Shown: positions 43,230 to 52,608 of the stretch, piece by piece
Layout of the letters: the number at the start of each line of letters is the position of its first letter
Numbering within the stretch: position 1 is the first letter of the stretch
DNA from: CAWKDC01 sp044445605
GTDB lineage: Bacteria; Pseudomonadota; Gammaproteobacteria; JABCZS01
DNA length: 64,000 nt
Assembly (NCBI GenBank): GCA_044445605.1
Contig: JBIOEA010000011.1
Span: 1 to 64,000 of the forward strand
Direction: 5' to 3'
Program-made: the position numbers and the translations under genes
The notes under the pieces: model-generated
Database searches by the model: none
The model's input: the letters and a program-made list of their open reading frames with translations, nothing else
Told to the model about the DNA's origin: nothing

Positions 43230-46037
43230 TCATATCCTTAGGGCTTGCGCCACCAGTGCTGTTTGTTGTTCAACATGTAAACTGTGATATCCCGTTGCCG
43301 GAGAAGCACAAGCATCACGCCCCGCGTAACTTAACGTCTGATGCTTCGCCAATGAAGCAACCACATGATGTTGCGAACAATACCATGCACCTTGATTCTT
43401 TGGCTCTTCTTGGCACCAGACAACTTCTTTCGCTTGGCTGTACGATGCCAACCATGCCGATAAGGCTTTCTCTGGGAAGGGATATAATTGCTCCACACGA
43501 ATAATCGCTACATAGTCCAGTTTTAATTCACGACGTTTTTGAAGCAAATCATAATAAACTTTGCCACCGCAAACAACGACACGCGTTACTTTGTCGGCGT
43601 CTAATGCGTCAATCTCAGGGATCAATTCTTCAAAATGCCCTTTGATTAACTCTGCTTTTGTCGACACAGCCAAACGATGACGCAATAAGCTCTTCGGTGT
43701 CATCACCACGAGAGGCTTGCGGAATTGTTGAATCATTTGACGGCGTAATAAATGATAGATTTGCGCCGGTGACGTTGGCGTACACACTTGCATGTTGTGC
43801 TCAGCACATAATTGCAAGTAACGCTCTAAACGTGCAGAGGAATGCTCAGGGCCCATACCTTCATAACCGTGTGGCAATAACATCACCAACCCAGAATAAC
43901 GGTTCCACTTGCATTCGCCTGAACTGATAAATTGATCCATGACCACTTGAGCGCCGTTGGCGAAGTCACCAAATTGCGCTTCCCACAACACGAGAGAACG
44001 TGGCTCTGTGCTGGAATACCCATATTCAAACGCCAACACAGCTTCTTCGGACAATAACGAATCAATCACCGTAAATTGGTGAGGCTTGCCAATGGTAGAT
44101 AATGGAATATATTGCTTGTCTTGCTTTTGTTCATGCAAGACAGCATGACGGTGCGCGAATGTACCACGCCCACAATCCTGTCCGCTTAAACGCACGCCAT
44201 AGCCTTCTTTTAATAACGTCGCGTACGACATCGTTTCAGCAAAGCCCCAATCGATCGGGACATCACCTTTAGCCATTTTGGCACGCTCAAGGTACACTTT
44301 ATTGACCTGTGCTTGCAATTCAAAACCATCAGGCAGCGTTGTCACCGCTGAGGCTAATGCATCAAACGTTTTCTCATCGACGCCAGTACTGACAGGCTTA
44401 TCCCAATCCACCGTAAGGTATTTGTTCCAAACGTCTTTAAATGGATTATCTCCATTATTGACGAGATGTGCGACGATGATTTTGCCTTGATCCAATTGAT
44501 CACGGTAACGCGCTACGAATGCATCTGTTTCTGTTTCAGTCATCAATTTATCAGCAATCAACTGATTGGCGTAAATCGTACGCGTCGTAGGATGCTGACG
44601 GATATGTTGATACATCACAGGTTGTGTTGCAGAAGGTTCGTCTGCTTCGTTATGGCCATAACGGCGATAACAAACCAAATCCAAGACAATATCTTTCTTA
44701 AATTTATCACGGAAATCAAATGCAATACTCGCCACGAACATCGCCGCATCGGGATCATCTAAATTAATATGGAATACCGGCGCTTCGATCATTTTTGCAA
44801 TGTCAGTGCAATACGGTGTTGAACGACTATCTTCAGGGTTAGAGGTCGTGAACCCTACTTGGTTATTGATCACCAAATGAATCGTTCCGCCCGTTTTGTA
44901 ACCGCGCGTTTGCGACATGTTCAATGTTTCCATCACACAGCCTTGGCCTGCAAAGGCTGCATCACCATGGATAGCAATTGGAAGCACTGTGCTGCCTGTC
45001 CAGTCGTCACGACGCTCTTGGCGTGCGCGAACAGATCCTTCTACCACAGGAATCACAATTTCTAAGTGTGATGGGTTTGATGCCAAGGATAAATGCACGA
45101 CTCCTTTATCCGTTTGCACATCAGAAGAAAAACCTTGGTGATATTTAACGTCGCCAGAACCAAACGGCACTTTGCGCTTGCCTTCGAATTCCTCAAATAA
45201 TTCTGTCGGTGGTTTGCCCAATAAATTGACGAGTACATTCAAACGACCACGGTGAGCCATCCCAATCACGACTTCTTGCATGTCGATCGCACCCGCACGC
45301 ATGATCATTTGATCCAACATCGGGATCATCGTTTCACCACCTTCCAGTGAGAAACGCTTTTGACCCACATATTTATTGTGCAGGTAACGCTCTAAACCTT
45401 CGGCTGCGGTGAGTTGACCGTAGACGCGTTTGCGTAACTCAGGGCTCAAGGTCGCTTTTCTGTCAGACACTTCAAAACGGTGTTGCAACCACTCGCGCTG
45501 CTCCAGAGACTCAACGTATGACCACTGCGCACCAATCGGACCCGTATACATGTATTCCAACAGTGCAATGATTTCTTTCAGCGTTGCTTCTCGCTTGAAG
45601 CTAAACGGCGTTTGAAACATTTCACCCAAATCCGCATTGCTTAACCCGTGGAATGACAACGTTAATTCTTTCGGCGTATCACGTTCGATCAAGCCTAATG
45701 GATCGATCTTTGCTTTATGGTGGCCATACGTGCGGTAAGCGTCGATTAATTCATTCACAGCAAATTGTTTGACATCGGCAGGTACATCCGCAAAAATGGG
45801 CGCATGTTGATTCGCTCCCACAGAAGAGCCCATTTGTGCCCATGCCAAAAATTTGTCTTGTATAGGACCATGCGGGACATCGTGTGCGCCCGCCTGCATG
45901 TTTTCAAAATAAGTGCGCCATTCTGGATCAACAGAGTGTTTATCTTCCAAGAAAGATTCGTACAGCGATTCCATGTAGGCGCCGCCGTTGGCTACAGCAG
46001 TCGTATCCACGAGTTTTTTATACGCGTCGGTAGACAT
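43230..46037 (-). CDS. sucA: 2-oxoglutarate dehydrogenase E1
   Basis: The 935-residue thiamine-diphosphate enzyme decarboxylates 2-oxoglutarate and succinylates the lipoyl group of SucB. The N-terminus shows SLYESFLEDKHSVDPEW, a segment known to help bind E2. Core motifs are IGMAHRGRLNVL, HGDAAFAGQG, and NNQVGFTTSNPEDSRS (thiamine diphosphate site). Transketolase C-terminal regions (HGYEGMGPEHSSARLERYLQL) complete it. Length matches Escherichia coli SucA (933). It is 10 bp downstream of sdhB. E3 (lpd) is not in this window. Confidence 0.98.
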   Translation of the reverse strand: MSTDAYKKLVDTTAVANGGAYMESLYESFLEDKHSVDPEWRTYFENMQAGAHDVPHGPIQDKFLAWAQMGSSVGANQHAPIFADVPADVKQFAVNELIDAYRTYGHHKAKIDPLGLIERDTPKELTLSFHGLSNADLGEMFQTPFSFKREATLKEIIALLEYMYTGPIGAQWSYVESLEQREWLQHRFEVSDRKATLSPELRKRVYGQLTAAEGLERYLHNKYVGQKRFSLEGGETMIPMLDQMIMRAGAIDMQEVVIGMAHRGRLNVLVNLLGKPPTELFEEFEGKRKVPFGSGDVKYHQGFSSDVQTDKGVVHLSLASNPSHLEIVIPVVEGSVRARQERRDDWTGSTVLPIAIHGDAAFAGQGCVMETLNMSQTRGYKTGGTIHLVINNQVGFTTSNPEDSRSTPYCTDIAKMIEAPVFHINLDDPDAAMFVASIAFDFRDKFKKDIVLDLVCYRRYGHNEADEPSATQPVMYQHIRQHPTTRTIYANQLIADKLMTETETDAFVARYRDQLDQGKIIVAHLVNNGDNPFKDVWNKYLTVDWDKPVSTGVDEKTFDALASAVTTLPDGFELQAQVNKVYLERAKMAKGDVPIDWGFAETMSYATLLKEGYGVRLSGQDCGRGTFAHRHAVLHEQKQDKQYIPLSTIGKPHQFTVIDSLLSEEAVLAFEYGYSSTEPRSLVLWEAQFGDFANGAQVVMDQFISSGECKWNRYSGLVMLLPHGYEGMGPEHSSARLERYLQLCAEHNMQVCTPTSPAQIYHLLRRQMIQQFRKPLVVMTPKSLLRHRLAVSTKAELIKGHFEELIPEIDALDADKVTRVVVCGGKVYYDLLQKRRELKLDYVAIIRVEQLYPFPEKALSAWLASYSQAKEVVWCQEEPKNQGAWYCSQHHVVASLAKHQTLSYAGRDACASPATGYHSLHVEQQTALVAQALRI

Positions 46038-46047
46038 CTCTAATACC

Positions 46048-46779
46048 TCATTTTTTCTCGTCTGAATGATCTTTCAACATTTCTTCGCGAATATGTGCGA
46101 TCGCTTGTGTTGGGTTCAAATCTTTAGGACATACATCCACACAATTCATGATCCCATGACAACGGAATAAGCTATATGCATCTTCAAATTGCTGTAAACG
46201 CTTCTCCGTTGAATCATCGCGTGTGTCCGCAATGAAACGATACGCTTGCAATAATGCTGCAGGACCTAAGAATTTATCAGGGTTCCACCAGAACGATGGG
46301 CATGCGGTTGTACAGCAACCACATAAAATGCATTCATACAATCCGTCCAACTTCGCACGATCGGCAGGCGATTGTAAACGCTCCTTTTCGGGCGCTGGTT
46401 TGCTGTTTTGCAAATACGGCTCGATTTTTTCGTAGTGCGCATAAAATTGCGACATGTCTACAATCAAATCGCGGATCACCGGCAAGGAAGGCAATGGACG
46501 CACTTCAATCGGTTGTTTGAACTTAGACACAGGGTTCACGCACATCAACACGTTTTTACCGTTGACACTCATGCCGTCAGAACCACAAACACCTTCGCCA
46601 CAAGAAAAGCGGAAGCCCAATGTCGGATCCATTTCCTTGATCTTCTTCAATGCCGCTAACAGCATCATGTCATGACCTTCTTCGATTTCCAACGTATAAG
46701 GCTGCATGTAGGGCTTTTCATCCTTTTCAGGATTATAACGATAAATCGAAAAATGTACTGTTTTCATCGCTGCTGACAT
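46048..46779 (-). CDS. sdhB: Succinate dehydrogenase iron-sulphur subunit
   Basis: The 244-residue subunit carries three Fe-S clusters that pass electrons from FAD to quinone. The [2Fe-2S] motif CGEGVCGSDGM, then CILCGCCTTACP, CHGIMNCVDVCPKDL provide the [4Fe-4S] and [3Fe-4S] ligands. ATG 46779 with a strong AAGGAG site is chosen; a longer frame into sdhA is not needed. It lies 10 bp after sdhA. Confidence 0.97.
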   Translation of the reverse strand: MSAAMKTVHFSIYRYNPEKDEKPYMQPYTLEIEEGHDMMLLAALKKIKEMDPTLGFRFSCGEGVCGSDGMSVNGKNVLMCVNPVSKFKQPIEVRPLPSLPVIRDLIVDMSQFYAHYEKIEPYLQNSKPAPEKERLQSPADRAKLDGLYECILCGCCTTACPSFWWNPDKFLGPAALLQAYRFIADTRDDSTEKRLQQFEDAYSLFRCHGIMNCVDVCPKDLNPTQAIAHIREEMLKDHSDEKK

Positions 46780-46789
46780 GTTCAACTCC

Positions 46790-48553
46790 TTAATAGACCC
46801 GGGCTTTAGGTTCAAAGGGATCCATGGATGTCGGTTTGAAATTCACGGGTCTTTCTGTTATTTCGCCTTTCGCGTTAATCGTCAAATGCTTTAACCAATG
46901 CGCATCATCACGCTCAGGGAAGTCACTGCGCGAATGCGCACCACGGCTTTCTTCACGCGTTAGTGCGGCATGGGCCGTTGCGATAGCTACTTCCATTAAG
47001 TTATCCAATTCTAACGCTTCGATACGCGACGTATTGAAAATTTTGCTCTTGTCTGTTAACACAGCATGTTGCAAACGTTCACGAAGCTTCTTCAACTTCT
47101 CCAAGCCTGATTTCATGTGCTCAGCTGTTCTGAATACACCAAAATCATTTTGCATGACTTGCTTCATTTCACGACGTACATCCGTGAAACGCTCACCTTC
47201 AGTGCTATTGTTCCAACGGTTTAAACGCGCTAATGCTTTTTCAATCTCTTCAGGTGCATAGGGTACTAGAGGTGCTTCGTTTTTATTGATGGCTTCAGTC
47301 AAGAATATCCCTGCTGCACGGCCAAACACCACGAGATCCAGCAGCGAGTTGCCGCCCAATCTATTGGCTCCGTGAACAGACACACAGGCACATTCACCAA
47401 TCGCAAATAAACCTGGTACAAGCTGATCTTTACCCTCTGCGTCCACCGTAATGACTTGGCCATGTACGTTGGTTGGAACGCCACCCATCATATAATGACA
47501 GGTTGGAACGACGGGAATCGGCCCACAAACAGGATCGACATGTGCAAATGTTATGGCTAATTCACGGATCCCAGGTAAACGACTGGCAATCAAGTCTTCG
47601 CCCAAATGCTCTAACTTCAAATAAATGTAATCGCCGTTAGGGCCACATCCACGGCCTTCGCGAATTTCAATCGCCATCGAACGTGCAACCACGTCGCGCG
47701 ATGCTAAATCTTTTGCTTTCGGCGCATAACGTTCCATAAAACGTTCGCCATTTTTGTTCACGAGGTAACCGCCTTCTCCGCGACAACCTTCCGTGACCAA
47801 TACGCCGGCACCCGCAATCCCGGTGGGATGGAATTGCCAAAACTCAATGTCTTGAACAGGGAAACCCGCACGCAGTGCCATGCCCAAACCATCACCCGTA
47901 TTGATGTTTGCGTTTGTTGTGGATGAGAAAATTTGACCCGCGCCACCCGTGGCTAACACAACCGCACGTGCATGGAAGAAGCATACTTCACCCGTTGCCA
48001 TGCATAAAGCGGTCACACCGATGACTGCATTCGCAGCATTTTTCACTAAATCGATCGCATACCATTCACTGAAGAAGGTCGTGCCCTCTTTTAAGCTTTG
48101 TTGGTATAACGTATGTAATAGTGCGTGGCCCGTTCTATCAGCCACAGCACAGGTACGGGCAGCTTGTTCGCCACCAAAATGCTTGGATTGCCCGCCAAAA
48201 CGACGTTGATAAATCTTTCCGCTGTCTAAACGGGAGAACGGCATCCCCATGTGCTCAAGTTCATAAACACTTGGCAATGCTTCGCGGCACATGTACTCAA
48301 TAGAATCTTGATCGCCTAAATAGTCCGACCCTTTGATAGTGTCAAACATGTGCCAGCGCCAGTCGTCTTCATCATCGTTTGCCAATGCAGCATTGATACC
48401 GCCTTGTGCAGAAACTGTATGTGAACGTGTTGGGAACACTTTAGAAATGACCGCGACTTTTTTACCGTTGCCTGCCAACTCAGACGCTGCACGTAAACCT
48501 GCACCGCCCCCACCAATCACCAGAACATCAAATTCACGTGTCACAATCGCCAT
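46790..48553 (-). CDS. sdhA: Succinate dehydrogenase flavoprotein subunit
   Basis: The 587-residue subunit oxidises succinate to fumarate with covalent FAD at the inner membrane. The FAD-binding GGGGAGLRAASELA and the flavinylation motif RSHTVSAQGG are present. Active-site stretches HPTGIAGAG, PTCHYMMGGVPTN and GANRLGGNSLLDL follow. Length matches SdhA (588). It is third in the sdhCDAB order. Confidence 0.98.
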   Translation of the reverse strand: MAIVTREFDVLVIGGGGAGLRAASELAGNGKKVAVISKVFPTRSHTVSAQGGINAALANDDEDDWRWHMFDTIKGSDYLGDQDSIEYMCREALPSVYELEHMGMPFSRLDSGKIYQRRFGGQSKHFGGEQAARTCAVADRTGHALLHTLYQQSLKEGTTFFSEWYAIDLVKNAANAVIGVTALCMATGEVCFFHARAVVLATGGAGQIFSSTTNANINTGDGLGMALRAGFPVQDIEFWQFHPTGIAGAGVLVTEGCRGEGGYLVNKNGERFMERYAPKAKDLASRDVVARSMAIEIREGRGCGPNGDYIYLKLEHLGEDLIASRLPGIRELAITFAHVDPVCGPIPVVPTCHYMMGGVPTNVHGQVITVDAEGKDQLVPGLFAIGECACVSVHGANRLGGNSLLDLVVFGRAAGIFLTEAINKNEAPLVPYAPEEIEKALARLNRWNNSTEGERFTDVRREMKQVMQNDFGVFRTAEHMKSGLEKLKKLRERLQHAVLTDKSKIFNTSRIEALELDNLMEVAIATAHAALTREESRGAHSRSDFPERDDAHWLKHLTINAKGEITERPVNFKPTSMDPFEPKARVY

Positions 48554-48556
48554 TTT

Positions 48557-48907
48557 TTATAATCCCCAAAGAATGACAACGCCCCATCCGAGGCATACCA
48601 TCAAGCCCACTGCCGTGGCGCCCAAAAACAAACAGCGCAAAGCGCCGTGTAAATAATCTGTTGCGACCGACCACATACCTACCCAAGCATGCACGCATAA
48701 TGCGGCAACGGTGATAAATGTTGCCACTTTCATCCACACAGGCGCAAACCAAGCGGCCCACATACTATAAGAGAGTGGCTCTGCCTGGTGCATCGCTAAT
48801 GCAGCTATGCCTGCAAATAGATATACGGCCAAAATGACTGCACTCACCCGCTGAACGACCCAATCCAACAGGCCTGAGCCGCGTAAGGCTCCACATGGTT
48901 TTACCAT
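48557..48907 (-). CDS. sdhD: Succinate dehydrogenase membrane anchor D
   Basis: The 116-residue subunit has three hydrophobic helices (about 22-42, 55-78, 90-114). Family residues are WVVQRVSAVILAVY near the start and HAWVGMWSVATDYL, which holds the quinone-site Asp-Tyr and a haem-proximal His. It overlaps sdhC by 7 bp and precedes sdhA by 3 bp. Confidence 0.94.
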   Translation of the reverse strand: MVKPCGALRGSGLLDWVVQRVSAVILAVYLFAGIAALAMHQAEPLSYSMWAAWFAPVWMKVATFITVAALCVHAWVGMWSVATDYLHGALRCLFLGATAVGLMVCLGWGVVILWGL

Positions 48908-49278
48908 AATATCACCACCCCAGATAATACTGTAAAGATTCCTGACATAATCATCACCAGGTAAGCCCCTAAACGCCCGCCCGCCTTCGTGTCACCTATG
49001 CAGAAATCCATGAAAATATGACGTATGCCTGCCACTAAATGGTAAAAAAGCGCACTGAGGAAAACCCACAGACCCAATAAGAAAGGAAAACAGTCTTTGA
49101 CCGCCATGAGATGCGTAAAAGCTGATTCACTCGCGAGGCTTTGTTGAAGAGCCCATAATACACCTGGGACACATAAGAATAAGACCACCCCAGAAACACG
49201 ATGTAAAATCGAAACAATCGCTGTGATTGGGAAACGAAATTGAAATAAATTCAGGTAAACGACTTGCTTTTTATTCAC
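48901..49278 (-). CDS. sdhC: Succinate dehydrogenase cytochrome b556 subunit
   Basis: The roughly 125-residue subunit anchors the complex and binds haem b and quinone. The signature RFPITAIVSILHRVSGVVLF and the haem-ligand region YHLVAGIRHIFMDF are clear, with three membrane helices. GTG 49278 is chosen because AAGGTGG stands at the right distance before it and the protein then begins like the Escherichia coli one; an in-frame GTG at 49287 is the alternative. It is the first gene of sdhCDAB-sucABCD. Confidence 0.94.
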   Translation of the reverse strand: MNKKQVVYLNLFQFRFPITAIVSILHRVSGVVLFLCVPGVLWALQQSLASESAFTHLMAVKDCFPFLLGLWVFLSALFYHLVAGIRHIFMDFCIGDTKAGGRLGAYLVMIMSGIFTVLSGVVILW

Positions 49279-49311
49279 CAGATCCACCTTAGCACGGTTA
49301 TGTGATGGCGT

Positions 49312-49340
49312 ATTATATCCCTATTGCGCCCCCTTGTGTA
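49312..49340 (-). promoter_or_regulatory. Promoter of the sdh-suc operon
   Basis: The minus strand has TACACA (49340-49335) and TATAAT (49317-49312) 17 bp apart, 34 nt before the preferred sdhC start. It should drive sdhCDAB and probably sucABCD. Confidence 0.5.
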
Positions 49341-49362
49341 GGGGTGAGTATAGCGTTAAGAT
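49334..49362 (+). promoter_or_regulatory. Candidate promoter of gltA
   Basis: TTGTGT (49334-49339) and TAAGAT (49357-49362) lie 17 bp apart, upstream of gltA at 49402. It overlaps the sdh promoter back to back, which would allow joint control of the TCA genes. The match is moderate. Confidence 0.35.
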
Positions 49363-49401
49363 ATCACGCAGCCATACAGCAGACATGAGGGAGATAGACG
49401 T

Positions 49402-50697
49402 ATGCCAACACTCAAATCAAAAGCCACACTCAACGTAGGTGGTAACACCCTCGAACTACCCATTTACGGCGGCACACTCGGGCCTGATGTCATCGATGTG
49501 CGTGCGCTCACTGCCAATAATTTATTCACGTACGATCCCGGCTTTGTTGCTACCGCGGCCTGTGAATCCAAGATCACCTATATAGATGGCGATCAAGGGT
49601 TCCTTCTCCATCGCGGTTATCCCATCGAACAACTTGCTGAACAATCAGATTACATGGAAATGTGCTATCTGCTGCTAAATGGCGAGCTCCCTAACAAAAC
49701 AGAAAAATTCCAATTCATCAGTAAAATCAAATCCCATACGATGGTGCACGAACAAATCCGTACCTTCTTTAACGGGTTCCGTCGCGATGCGCACCCCATG
49801 GCGATCATGGTGGGTGTGGTCGGCGCCCTCTCCGCTTTCTATCACGATTCGCTGGATATTAATAATCCCGAGCATCGTGAAATTGCCGCTTACCGTTTAA
49901 TCGCCAAAATGCCTACCCTGGCCGCGATGTGCTACAAGTATTCTATTGGCCAGCCTTTCATGTATCCGCAAAATCGCCTGAGCTATACGGCGAATTTCTT
50001 GCACATGATGTATGACACGCCTTGCGATAATATCCGCGACCCGAACCCTGTGCTCGAACGTGCGATGGATATTATTTTCATGCTGCATGCTGATCACGAA
50101 CAAAATGCGTCTACCTCCACCGTGCGCTTGGCTGGTTCCTCTGGCGCGAATCCGTTTGCGTGCATCGCTTCCGGTATCGCTGCTTTGTGGGGGCCCGCTC
50201 ATGGTGGTGCCAATGAAGCCGTTATTGCGATGCTGCAAGAAATTGGCGATGTTAAAAACATCCCCACTTTTATCAAGCGTGCGAAAGATAAAAATGATAC
50301 CTTCCGCCTCATGGGCTTTGGTCATCGTGTTTATAAACATTACGATCCTCGTGCGAAGGTAATGCGTAAGACGTGCTACGAAGTGCTGAAAGAACTGGGT
50401 CTTGCCAATGATCCTCTGTTCCAAATCGCATTGGAACTTGAACGAATTGCGCTCGAAGATGAATACTTCATCGAGAAGAAATTGTACCCGAATGTGGATT
50501 TCTACTCCGGTATTATTCTGCGTGCGATGGGTGTGCCCACCAGCATGTTTACCGTGATCTTTGCGTTAGCGCGTACCGTCGGCTGGATCGCCCATTGGAA
50601 CGAAATGATCAGCGACCCAGAACGTCGTATCTCTCGTCCAAGACAGCTCTACACCGGCTACACACAAAGGGATTTTGTGCCGTTGACGGAGAGATAA
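49402..50697 (+). CDS. gltA: Citrate synthase
   Basis: The 431-residue enzyme condenses oxaloacetate and acetyl-CoA. Active-site residues are seen in MLHADHEQNASTSTVR (His and substrate loop), GPAHGGANEAVI (His), GFGHRVYKHYDPRAK (His-Arg) and NVDFYSGI (Asp). Length and the N-terminal beta-rich domain fit the hexameric, NADH-sensitive Gram-negative type; the sensitivity itself is not shown by sequence. A GAGGGAGA ribosome binding site precedes ATG. Confidence 0.98.
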   Translation: MPTLKSKATLNVGGNTLELPIYGGTLGPDVIDVRALTANNLFTYDPGFVATAACESKITYIDGDQGFLLHRGYPIEQLAEQSDYMEMCYLLLNGELPNKTEKFQFISKIKSHTMVHEQIRTFFNGFRRDAHPMAIMVGVVGALSAFYHDSLDINNPEHREIAAYRLIAKMPTLAAMCYKYSIGQPFMYPQNRLSYTANFLHMMYDTPCDNIRDPNPVLERAMDIIFMLHADHEQNASTSTVRLAGSSGANPFACIASGIAALWGPAHGGANEAVIAMLQEIGDVKNIPTFIKRAKDKNDTFRLMGFGHRVYKHYDPRAKVMRKTCYEVLKELGLANDPLFQIALELERIALEDEYFIEKKLYPNVDFYSGIILRAMGVPTSMFTVIFALARTVGWIAHWNEMISDPERRISRPRQLYTGYTQRDFVPLTER

Positions 50698-50728
50698 ACG
50701 ATATCAGCTGTCTTTAACACATTGTCTT

Positions 50729-50751
50729 CGCCCCCTTTTTCTAAGGGGGCG
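50729..50751 (+). terminator. Hairpin after gltA (CCCCCTT family)
   Basis: CGCCCCCTT (50729-50737) pairs with AAGGGGGCG (50743-50751) around TTTCT. It stands between the convergent gltA and ankyrin-protein genes. There is no long U-tract on the plus strand, so termination is plausible but not certain. Confidence 0.5.
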
Positions 50752-50778
50752 AGAGAAATGAGAGGACGCACCACCGTT

Positions 50779-51993
50779 TCACTTATGATCTTTTTTGATA
50801 GGTGTCTTATTATTATTCTTATTACTGCCGTTTTCCAGATCACTTCTTTTCCCTGTCAGTTTCGCTGCGTTAGGGCTAAATGCTACTAAATTGGTATTGT
50901 TGTTATTATTGTTATTGTTTACATTAGACACACCGTGAAAAGTGGAGGTGCTAATTCCTCGTTCAATCTCTTCGCGTTGTTTCTTGGCTAATTCCTCCAC
51001 CTGGCTAAGATGTTCGCATCTGCTCTGCTTAAATTTTAGATCCTGGATTTCAGCCTTTAATATATTACATTCATTTACATTATTATTACTCCTTGCTTCA
51101 GTGCTCAGTCGCTCGAACCGATTCGACTTCACTGTAATTGTTAGACTCAACTTCTGCATAAGAGTTAGTTCTGGGATTATCTTCATTAAAAAGAGTGCAG
51201 CTTTGTCTTGTCCGTTCTCAGACGCCAAATCATAGGGTGACTTACCCTGATCCGTCCTTGCCAACAGGGAAGCGTTATTTTGAATCAACATTTCTATTAT
51301 TTCTATACGGCCGTTGAATGATGCCACATGCAGTGCGGTAACGTTACTCAGGACAGGCTTATCCACCTCAGCACCATAATCGAGCAACCTTGCCACACAT
51401 CTCGCATGCCCATGCTCCGTCGCATATACAAGAGGATGACGCTTATCATGGCTCACACTATTTTTATCAGCGCCTTTCGACAGCAGATGATCCAAAATCT
51501 CTAGCATTCCATTAGACGCAGCAATGTGGAGAGGGGTTTTACCATTGACGTCCTTTATATCTATATTTGCGTTATAAGCTAACAACAATTGAAGGATTTG
51601 AAAATATCCATTCATTGCCGCCAGATGCATAGGAGCCATATATCCATTCATAACATTCGGATTAGCACCATTTTTTAGTAATAATTCGACAAGCTCCGGA
51701 CGAAAATCATTGACAGATCTGAACAATGGAGTGTCACCCCACTTGTTTTTTTGATTCACGCTCTCTGCTGTGAGCAACGATTTAATACCTTTTAGCTCTT
51801 TACTTTTCTTTTCTTTATCGCCATTAGGGGCATAATTGAAAATAGCGCGCATCAATGGTGTTGTGCTTGGATCTGCCATTTGTTCAGCATTGGATGGCCG
51901 AGGTCTTGGTGGGAGATCAGCTTGCAGTGCGAGCTGATTTGAGGCTCTTGCCGATGCATTTTGGAAAATAATCAATTGGTTATAGGGCTGCAT
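50779..51993 (-). CDS. Ankyrin-repeat protein with Asn-rich C-terminus
   Basis: The 404-residue protein carries five or six ankyrin repeats (about 85-280), clear in WGDTPLFRSVNDFRPELVELLLKNGANPN, split by consensus units such as GKTPLHIAASNGMLEILDHL and NVTALHVASFNGRIEIIEML. A coiled-coil stretch (about 300-350) and a low-complexity tail with eight consecutive Asn follow. Ankyrin proteins of Legionellales are often secreted effectors; that role is inference. ATG 51993 with GAGG five bases upstream is chosen. A longer frame starts inside a palindromic repeat and is unlikely. Confidence 0.82.
   Translation of the reverse strand: MQPYNQLIIFQNASARASNQLALQADLPPRPRPSNAEQMADPSTTPLMRAIFNYAPNGDKEKKSKELKGIKSLLTAESVNQKNKWGDTPLFRSVNDFRPELVELLLKNGANPNVMNGYMAPMHLAAMNGYFQILQLLLAYNANIDIKDVNGKTPLHIAASNGMLEILDHLLSKGADKNSVSHDKRHPLVYATEHGHARCVARLLDYGAEVDKPVLSNVTALHVASFNGRIEIIEMLIQNNASLLARTDQGKSPYDLASENGQDKAALFLMKIIPELTLMQKLSLTITVKSNRFERLSTEARSNNNVNECNILKAEIQDLKFKQSRCEHLSQVEELAKKQREEIERGISTSTFHGVSNVNNNNNNNNTNLVAFSPNAAKLTGKRSDLENGSNKNNNKTPIKKDHK
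50905..50935. repeat. Trinucleotide (TTG/TTA) microsatellite in ankyrin gene
   Basis: A run of TTG and TTA triplets codes for the poly-Asn tract. Slippage would change the number of Asn residues without breaking the frame. Confidence 0.7.
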
Positions 51994-52087
51994 TTTTACC
52001 TCGTGCATAGATGAAAAAATCATGTTGTTAGCATACTGCATTAGAAGAGTAAAAACAACCCCCATGCACATGAGGCATCGCAGAAAA

Positions 52088-52134
52088 GGGCGAAAGGCTT
52101 GTCCCATGCTTGACATGGGATGTTTCGCCCCCTA
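52088..52134 (-). repeat. Palindromic element copy 7, long nested form at the rimI stop
   Basis: The outer arms GGGCGAAA and TTTCGCCC are the same as in the short copies. Between them sits an extra hairpin CCCATG-CTTGA-CATGGG. The element ends with CTAC, whose complement holds the rimI stop codon TAG (52132-52134). It may be the full-length form from which short copies derive. Confidence 0.8.
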
Positions 52135-52608
52135 CAAAATGGAATCTTTCTTTTTTAATCGCTTTGAAAACACCCAAGCATCTTCGCGCTCAGTCGAAGA
52201 ATTAGGGAGTTCATAATAATCTTTGCGTTCACCAATCTTAATAAAGCCCATGCTTTCATATAACGCAATCGCGGGGCAATTGCTCGGACGGACTTCTAAA
52301 ATCATTAAAATGGCACCCAATGACCTCGCACGGTCAAGCAGGAATTCCATCATCTGACGCCCCAAGCCCATGCCTTGGTACTGAGGCAACATCGCAATAT
52401 TTAATAAATGCGCTTCTTCAAATTGTGAAAATAAAAAGGATACACCTACAATCTTACCGTCAAGCTCAACAACGTATCCTTCAAATTGATTGCACGCACT
52501 TTCTACGATGTTTTTAGGCCAAGGGCAAATGCTCGATATGCATTGAATATCGTAAGCAATGTCTACGTCTTCTCCCACCATACGGCGGATTTTACGGTTA
52601 GTGTCCAT
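52132..52608 (-). CDS. rimI: Ribosomal-protein-alanine N-acetyltransferase RimI
   Basis: The 158-residue GNAT enzyme acetylates the N-terminal Ala of ribosomal protein S18. The acetyl-CoA loop is QYQGMGLGRQMM, and the catalytic and substrate regions LLNIAMLP and ALYESMGFIKIGERKDYY are typical. It overlaps holD by 11 bp, the same holD-rimI pairing as in enterobacteria. The C-terminal residues run into a palindromic element that supplies the stop. Confidence 0.92.
   Translation of the reverse strand: MDTNRKIRRMVGEDVDIAYDIQCISSICPWPKNIVESACNQFEGYVVELDGKIVGVSFLFSQFEEAHLLNIAMLPQYQGMGLGRQMMEFLLDRARSLGAILMILEVRPSNCPAIALYESMGFIKIGERKDYYELPNSSTEREDAWVFSKRLKKKDSIL

Noticed and set aside
51994..52116. 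Longer N-terminus of the ankyrin protein starting inside the palindromic element, with a hydrophobic stretch that could be taken for a signal peptide
   Set aside because: No ribosome binding site stands before the early ATG codons, and GAGG stands well placed before ATG 51993. The early codons derive partly from the repeat.
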